Shown: positions 56,870 through 64,000 of the stretch, one piece after another
Layout of the letters: each line of letters begins with the position of its first letter
Position numbering within the stretch: position 1 is the first letter of the stretch
Assembly: GCA_023213315.1 (NCBI GenBank)
Contig: JAKCPI010005146.1
Span: forward strand, 62,001-126,000
Length of the DNA stretch: 64,000 bases
Source of the DNA: Euborellia annulipes
Lineage: Eukaryota > Arthropoda > Insecta > Dermaptera > Anisolabididae
Direction: 5' to 3'
Notes under the pieces: generated by a model
Seen by the model: only the letters and a program-made list of their open reading frames with translations
Database searches by the model: none
Told to the model about the DNA's origin: nothing
Made by a program: the position numbers and the translations under genes

Positions 56870-57025
56870 TAATAAAAGAATTTGATTTTCTGTTTTACTG
56901 TTGTTTATTTGTAAAAAGTACACAGAATGAGTGACCGAAACGTTGTAATTTTTACAAATAAACCACAGTCAGACCGAAAATCAACTTCTTTTATTAATGA
57001 TAACAACTGTAAAACTCCTAAATTA
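56870..57025. repeat. Family M foldback, copy 2
   Basis: AAAAGAATTTGATTTTCTG at the left and GACCGAAAATCAACTTCTTT at the right; centre TGAGTGACCGAAACGTTG is a remnant of the GAAACG core. Confidence 0.65.
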
Positions 57026-57039
57026 TAAAATTTTAAATA

Positions 57040-57275
57040 AAATATACTTTAATAGAAGAATTAAATTCAAGTACACAAGGTTTTTTGTTTTAATGATATA
57101 TTAATTTAATATTAACACTTTATGCGCATTTCGACACAATATGTGTCATCTTCTGAAGATGACTAAAGCGCATAAAGTGTTAATATTAAATTAATATATC
57201 ATTGAAACAAAAAACCTTATTTAATTCACCTATTAAAGCATACTGTTTCAACTAGAGCCAATGGTTACCAGTTTA
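57040..57275. repeat. Family Q foldback, copy 2
   Basis: AACACTTTATGCGCATTTCG and GCGCATAAAGTGTT arms. The minus strand has CAGAAGA, T, a 5-bp GACAC/GTGTC hairpin, GAAAT, GC: the hammerhead-like order with a changed second base. ACTAGAGCCAATGGTTACC at the right is shared with 18640 and 39300. Confidence 0.75.
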
Positions 57276-57344
57276 AAATTAATAAAATATACATTTAATT
57301 ATATTATTAATTCTATAATCTATATTATTATTATTATATAAACG

Positions 57345-57732
57345 CAGTGGCGTTGCGAGAGGGGGGCAAGGGGGGTCATCATGCCCCGGGCGCGCTACTC
57401 ACAAAGGTGCGCCAAATGGTCCGCAAAACAAAAAATAATTTTAATGTCCGTGAAAACAATTTTCCACGTGACGGGAAAATTTGGTTACGATAAAAAAAAA
57501 TTTTTCCACAGGAAGGGGAAAAAATTTAATTAAAAAAATTTAGCCTCCCTAAAAAAAAAGGTAAAATGATTTTAACAGCAGGACAAAAAATTTTTCGCAG
57601 GCAGGAAAATTTTTTAGTTCGCCCCCCCCCCGAAAAAAATTTCTATATACGCCCTGTATATGGTTTTCGAATGGGGGGGGGAGCTAAAAAGGTATTGTGC
57701 CCCGGGCGCGAGTTAAGCTCACTACGCCACTG
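57345..57732. mobile_element. hAT-type MITE with nested insertion
   Basis: CAGTGGCGTTGCGAGAGG at the left, CTCACTACGCCACTG at the right; flanks TATAAACG and TATAAAAG match at 7 of 8 bases. Longer than 37623-37866 because of an inserted segment at about 57440-57655 with its own C-run. Confidence 0.85.
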
Positions 57733-58069
57733 TATAAAAGATAAAATATGTATGTCTGTTTGTAAAGCATATACTCAGAAACTACTAGTCATATTTGCAA
57801 GAAGTTTATTTCATGTGTAGAGTTTTACATATATATAAATCTTCTTTTTTTAGTTGCATTTAGATCAATTTATTAAAATTGCAGAATTAGGTATCGTGTT
57901 ATAAAAATCTTAATATACGTTTGGTTTGATATTTAATTCTCGAATTCAGATTCAGACCCCAAAAAAACAGAAACTTGCCCACAACTGTTCCCCGAGTGGC
58001 CCTTATGAGCACAATTTGACTGAACTAATTGGGAATCACAGGATGCAAGAAATTTGACCTCTGAATCCG

Positions 58070-58146
58070 AACATGGTGGTCTAAAGGTGAGGCAGCAATG
58101 CCCGAGCTTCGCCCCCCAACCCTCAGAGAATTGCTACGCCACTAAG
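58070..58146. mobile_element. hAT-type right-end fragment
   Basis: GAGCTTCGCCCCCCAACCC and AATTGCTACGCCACT. No left end seen. Confidence 0.5.
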
Positions 58147-58173
58147 TAGTATACTACATATAATAATTTTAAA

Positions 58174-58365
58174 TTGGAAAAAAGAAAACTGGAGCCTCTT
58201 CGGGAACAGCAGCCAGGATAAATAAAAAAACTTTATATTTCGTTGCCGACGTTTCGGGTGTTAGTCGCCCTGAGGATGAGTGCAGGAACGAAATATAAAT
58301 TTGTTATTTATCCTGGCTGCTGTTCGCGGGGAGGCTCCCGTTTTTCTTTTCCAATTGAATATCTA
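58174..58365. repeat. Foldback with hammerhead remnant
   Basis: AACAGCAGCCAGGATAAATAA and TTATTTATCCTGGCTGCTGTT are exact inverted blocks; TTGCCGACGTTTCGG and CTGAGGATGAG lie at the centre, so the core is recognisable but rearranged. Confidence 0.8.
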
Positions 58366-59570
58366 CTGGTACAGGCATTCAACTCAAGAAATTCTATCAA
58401 AAATTTTAAAATTTCTAACGTTCCATTAGGTTATATGTGAACTAAATCTTTGAATTTTAGTATTATGCTGGCTCCATAAATTAAATTCAAATTTGATCAA
58501 AATCTTAGAAGGAATGGCAATTTACATAAGTTAATTGAAGTGTCAAAAGTGATATTTCTAAAGAGGAAATTTGAACAAGAAATTCACAAGTGTTTAAATT
58601 TTTATAGCTCTTAAATTAAATAAGAATCAATGGCGCCCTCATTTTGATTCTTAATTTTTCATCACAATTTCCTTTAATCTCTAATGAATTTTATTTTTCT
58701 CCTGGTTCTTATTTAAAACCCTTTATTAGTTGAGTAGTTTGGAAGCAGATATCTTGATTACAAACATGTCACGCTACGTCTTGTGTGATGATAGTTTTAT
58801 TTTAATGAAAATAAATAATAAATAAAAAGGATGTTTTTCTTCAGATTTCTTTTAAGCTTTTAACAAATTTCGACACATTTAATTCTTTATTGACAAATAT
58901 ATTAAATGATCCTATAAGTGAGAAGAACATTCAAAAAGGATCTGTTTGAGTCAGAATGGGGGATTAAATGGCAAAAGTATTTGGTGCACTGTGAAGTTGT
59001 TGATGCTATTTAGTATTCTCCAAGATGGACGTAAACAAGGCTTCTCACTTTATCGATATAAATAGAATAATGTTGCAAGTGAGTAGTAGCAGCAGTAACG
59101 GCATCGACCAGCCCATTCACGGCTTCTTGCTATTTTGCTAAACCGGTAAACAACTTGTTGTCACTGCTGAGGGCTGAGAGATTTATGAACGAAACAACGA
59201 CTGAAAAGCAGAGGGCCAGAACCCTCGAGTTCTCTCAATGCCAAAGTCAAGACAGGCTGCCATCACGAAAAAAAACCTGCTACTTACTCTATTATGTGTT
59301 ATTGGACTAAAAAACCAACATTTGGTTGGGATAATACAGCTAAGAAATTTCATGGGAGACAGAGAAAGTTGTCAATTTACTCTCAGTTAGTAAATTTGTG
59401 TACAAAAAGCATGCGGAGGTTTTACAAAATAAGACGTTTTTTTGGTAGATGAAATTTTCGAAATTTTATTTTGACTTTCCGCCTCTTTCCTTAAAAAGTT
59501 TTAGCTTCCTGTAATAGTGCATATTCATGCCAATTTTATAATAAGTTGAATTCGAACATGAGCCACCGAG
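58366..59570. other. Low-repeat DNA, no gene recognised
   Basis: 59020-59280 is less AT-rich, with AGTAGTAGCAGCAGTAACGG and few simple repeats. It might be a regulatory element or 5' exon on either strand; no evidence beyond composition. Confidence 0.3.
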
Positions 59571-59796
59571 CAGCGGCGTAGCTAGCCTTTGAGGGCGGAG
59601 GGGGCGAAGCTCAACTGGGGCGCCGTTTTTCGTTCGACCTTTTTTTTTTTAGTATTCGAATCTCTTTCGAGCTTTTTGTAATTTTTCTCCGGTTTTATGA
59701 TATAAAATGAATTTATTATGAAATTACAAAAAAAGCCGGAGAATTTGTGCGGAAGGGACCAGCGCCCCCCTTCCCCCCCACCTGGATACGCTACTG
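59571..59796. mobile_element. hAT-like MITE without clear target duplication
   Basis: CAGCGGCGTAGCTAGCC at the left, GGATACGCTACTG at the right. Inner AAAAAGCCGGAGAATT and AATTTTTCTCCGGTTTT are inverted. The flanks CCACCGAG and TGTGTGAA do not match. Confidence 0.7.
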
Positions 59797-62700
59797 TGTG
59801 TGAATATGTGTGTGTTAGTGTGAGTGTAAATGAGAAAAAAGTGTGAATTGTTTTTTTCTAAATCAAGGACTATACTATTTAAAAAATAAGAAAAAGATAA
59901 TTACTTTTTCATAAAGATACACCATAATAAGTTGGCGAAATTCATTTGAAGACATCCATTCAGGTGTTGGTTGCTGCTATCGCTTACTATCTAAACAAAA
60001 AAATCTCAAAATGTTAAATAAAAAACTCATATTCAAAATTAATTCTCTTTTGATGAATTAATTATGAATACAAGTTGACATCCTCGGCTGAAAAATAAAA
60101 TGGGAAACATTTATTCTTTTTTTAATAGTTTATACATAGTTTTTACATAAAAAATATTATTTTAAATACACAACACAAATTAAGCTTCTTTTGAAGAGGT
60201 TGAGGCGTGGAGGCGTCTTCTTCATCGAGTATTGCCTTTGTTGATATGTATTCTTGGTCTTCATAGTCTTCGAAGAATGAATGTTCGTACTTCACTCACA
60301 ATTCTTCCTTTTTATTCTTCGCATAAAATGCATAAAAATCAGAAAAGAAAGATCATAAAGATCTTAAAAAAAAGCTTTAGTAGTGCAATGAATGCATATT
60401 CATTAAGTGTGACCACTCTCCCAAATTCAAATATCATTGTTGTTTAAGTGAAGCTAAGCTAAAGGGACCTATATTTAAATATTATTGCGCCCGGGGAGAG
60501 TGATCCCCCTCACCTCTATCATTCCCTAATATAATAAAAATCGAAAGACATGCATTTAATTTTGGCCGAAGAGAACTTTCATAGGCCTAAGGCCTAATTA
60601 ATTTTGTCCGAATAGAAGAAACTTGTTGTATTTTCATTGGACTTATCATCTTAACACAAGGATCCGAACTGAACTGAGTACTGATGGTGAAATACCTGCC
60701 TAAATCTAGTAATCATTTATCGAAAGGTTGTTATTACTCTCCACAAGAGAATCTTTATATTCACTTGCTGTTCGAAATCAATGTGATCAGAATCAAGAAT
60801 CCAATGAAACATGACAAGTTTCGGTTTTTGAGTTATATCAAAAATAAAAAAAAAAATAAAAAACTAGAACTCGTCTCTTCCTTCCAAACTCTAGACTGCC
60901 TAACGCCTAACGGGGGTAAACAGTGATTTTTGATTGCATGCTGATTTTCTAGCGAACGGAAATCCGAGAGAGCTCAAGTTTACAAAAAATATTTACAAAA
61001 AAATAATGTCCCTTAATTCTAACAACAAATGAAATAATAAAGCAGAATAAAAAAAATACAGTAGATTCATTGACATTTTAAAGTTTCAATGAATAGAGAA
61101 AAAATAATAAAAAAATTTTAAAAAATTTCAAAATATATCAAATAAATTTTGCTCCTAATAAAATGAAAAAGTGTTGGCTTATTAAAATTTTATAATTTTT
61201 GTGAGTTTTCTTTTATCTAATAAAGTTCCAAATAATTCAGAAGGACTTGTCGGGACTTCTTTTAATGATTCACACTCATGTCACATATAAATTACTATTC
61301 AACCATTAAAGGAATTTACAAATTAATTTAGAGCATTTGGAGTTTGATCCAAGGACTCTATATAAAGAATTGCAAGTTAACTTGTATATGGCAATTGAAT
61401 GTGAACTGCTGATGAAGAAATGCCTAAAATACTTCAAAAAAATTATGAAACAATTATTAAATAAATTTTATACTAAGAAAAATTATAAAATTTTAATTAG
61501 CAGTGACTTAAGTCAAGGACTGGAAAAAAAAAAATATGAAAACTATAAATTTAATTTTTATTTTGCTTTTTACAATTTTTACTTACATAACTATTGCTTG
61601 CGGAAGAAGAGTAAAGAGACAATAGAGTTATTATATATAAATCAAATTCTTAATTAATTATAAAATTGAACATTTTACATTTACAAGATAGCTACTTTCG
61701 AAGAAATTTTTCAAACAAAATAAAAAATATTAATTTTATTAAATTTAAATAAAATAAAATTAAATTATTTTTTGTACTGAATCTCTAAATTGGTAATCTT
61801 TTAAGCATTTTAAACTCCCATTTTTTTTTTAGACCTCTTGGCTTTACTCGTTTTTCGCAAGCAATAATAAAAATAATAAAAATAAGCAGATCTGAGGGGA
61901 CTTAGGGGTTGAAAAAACCTTCGAAATTAAAAATTGACAAAAACAAATTTTGAAAATTAAACATTTTAATTTATAGAAACCGTCCCCTTAATCGTCGATG
62001 ACAGGATCTGCTTATTTAAAATAAAGAGGAGACTCAGATTGGTAAAAATATTTGCAGCCAATTAATACATTTTAGAGCAAAATTGTTTAGTTTTGGTTTT
62101 TATGATTATATTGATATTATAAGCTTTATTATGTGTATGTGTAATGTGTATGTGTAGTTTAAAAATGGCTGCATCAATTTATTAATTTGTTTAACTTCTT
62201 TGATAAAATTTCTTTAATTTGAATATTTGATTCAAAATATAATTTTTAGTTTGTAAATAAAGAATTAAAAAATCTAAATGGTCCTTATGTCCATTCCTAC
62301 TCCTATAGAGAGGGCATGTAAATACCTTGTTTCATTTCCATCCTCCATTTCCATCGAATCGCTCGAAGAATACACTGAAAGAGAAGCCCTGAAGCTAAAA
62401 ACCCACCCTTTCTTCATTACCTATTAGCTAAATGTTTGCCAGAATGGCAGAACACACCTTATAACATGACGACTTGGTGTTCTCGCAGCATGTCTCGCAG
62501 AAAGGCAGCAAGGAAACCTAACCTAAAGAGGAAGAGAGTTTGGGGCCTAAAATACCTATGTGTGTGTGAGTGTTTGAGAGGAAGGGTAGGGAGGTAGAGG
62601 ATTGAGAGAGTTATTTTCATCTTTAAACTTCATTTGAACTGAAAATTGAATTTTATAATCAATTTTTATAAAATTTTCAAATATCTATAATTTTGTTTTT

Positions 62701-64000
62701 TTATATATAAATTGATTTTTTTTTTTCTTTATTTATTACAATTTTTATTTTATTTATATATAAAAAAAATCACACGGTATAAGAATGATTCGGAAAAAAA
62801 TAGAAATCAACATAGTTTATTTAGAGAAATTAGTAGTTTTAGGTAAATAATGAAATTCTAAAAATAAATGAACTTTAATAAAAGAATATAGTAAAAAAAT
62901 GAAAATAACCAAGTTGCAAATCAGGGTTCTCAACCACCGCGCATTGCAATTGAACCACGAGATGTTGTTCTTTTTTATATAAAAATTAAATTTATTTTTA
63001 TTATTTATTTATTTCATTTTTTTTTTTTTTTTTGTAATTTAAATATAAATTACAACATCACGATGGACAAGTGCAAATATGAAAAAATTAAAGATATTCC
63101 CGTTCAGAAGAAAAATGAAAATTTCTTAATTATTTTTATTATTAAAGTAATAGAATCATAATTTGTCTTTGAAAATGTTAATCGTTTTTCGTTTATCCGT
63201 TTTATGAATACAAAAGTGAATAAATAACGGTTTATAATTGAAAATAAGTTGGGAACCACATGACTTACATAATATATGTGTGTGAGTGTGTGTCTATATG
63301 TGCGAATTCTCAACTATTGATCAAAATCTAAAAAAAAATTTTATTTTTAAATATTTAACTTTTTAAGTTTATCTTTGATTGTAAATTATTATTGTTGTAA
63401 AAAGAATTTAAGTTTTTTTTTTTGTCATCTTACATTACAGATACACTTGAGTTGAAGAACTAAAATTGTCATCAGTCAACTTAAGTTTGGTGATTTTTTT
63501 GGAAAAATTTAGTAAGAGAACATAGTTTCAAGTTAATCTAATTTAAAGAACATAATATTGTAATGATATATTGTTCCTTTATTAGAAATTTGAAAAAAAT
63601 ATCACCAACTAAATGGTTTATAATATTTTTTCAAATTTTTAAGATTGGCCTAAATATCATATCGATATTAATTTTGACATCAAACTAGCGCTGTTATTAA
63701 CAATTTCTAAAAGAATATCACTTGACTCTTTTTGACTGTAAAAATTTAAGAGCTCAACTCTAGTAAAACTGTAAAAAATCTGAGTCTCCTTTAATATAAT
63801 CGCTGGGCTTACTTCAAGTTCCTTGAGAAGAGAAGCTCAGTAGAAAGACTAGAAGAGAAGATCAGTTGCTACTCGAGAAGAATTGTTGCAGCAGAAGCGG
63901 CGAGGCTCACTTGTTACTCCAGAAGAGAGGGCAGAAGTCAAATCAATCTCATGAAAGTAGACCGGGAACTGAAAGAAAAGAAAAACGACAGTAATTAATA
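59797..64000. other. Low-repeat DNA, no gene recognised
   Basis: Mostly AT-rich, with short frames (60232-60447, 60684-60926, 61337-61657) that are lysine- and asparagine-rich and lack domains. 62280-62600 and 63790-63990 are less AT-rich, the latter purine-rich with repeated AGAAGAGA. No transposon termini found. Confidence 0.4.

Noticed and set aside
61337..61657. 106-codon frame
   Set aside because: Lysine-, asparagine- and tyrosine-rich composition expected from AT-rich DNA; no recognised domain or splice sites.

Overview
The window is a strongly AT-rich animal nuclear sequence, most likely from an arthropod or another protostome. It carries one recognisable host gene: the first coding exon of a plexin, the transmembrane semaphorin receptor, on the minus strand at 21672-22874. 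This exon encodes a signal peptide and most of a sema domain, and looks A-class. It has a clean splice acceptor (exon start 22922) and donor (exon end 21672). No further plexin exon was recognised down to base 1, so the following intron runs at least 21.6 kb. About 23.6 kb upstream on the same strand, a CG-rich island with CGG-type triplets (46521-46810) ends in a good donor. I read it as the likely promoter and non-coding first exon. No prokaryotic gene, CRISPR array, rRNA or convincing free-standing tRNA gene was seen.

The rest is intron or upstream DNA packed with nested, mostly non-autonomous mobile elements. Main groups: (1) a ~1 kb family A (149-237, 1161, 13921, 15129, 29384 plus; 27696 and 53074 minus), bounded by hairpins and carrying a conserved GTTACCATGGCAAC box; (2) short elements with CAGTGGCGTAGC-like termini, G/C-rich ends and 8-bp target duplications (hAT type) at 2770, 7880, 28757, 37623, 47106, 55691 and 57345; (3) Tc1/mariner-type MITEs flanked by TA (24842, 28560, 45925, 51828); (4) a CAGGTC-ended family (36076, 39176, 54399); (5) tRNA-derived SINEs; (6) one decayed non-LTR retrotransposon reverse-transcriptase fragment (38593-39065); (7) a 324-bp tandem repeat and a 29-30-bp GC-rich minisatellite.

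The most interesting signal is a group of foldback (inverted-repeat) elements whose arms carry a hammerhead-ribozyme-like core: CUGANGA, one extra base, a 4-6-bp hairpin, GAAAC, then GUC or GUA, with a matching outer helix. Clear cases are at 1114, 19251, 35301 (minus), 35571, 49541 (minus), 49989 and 50131. Several are arranged as inverted pairs, and at 49405-50296 one foldback sits inside another. The conserved ACGU after GAA would leave helix III almost without a loop, which suggests dimeric ribozymes as in Penelope-like elements and animal retrozymes.

From about 58.4 kb to the end the sequence is mostly low-repeat; a few less AT-rich stretches there (59.0-59.3, 62.28-62.6, 63.8-64.0 kb) could be regulatory or further 5' exons, but nothing coding was recognised.
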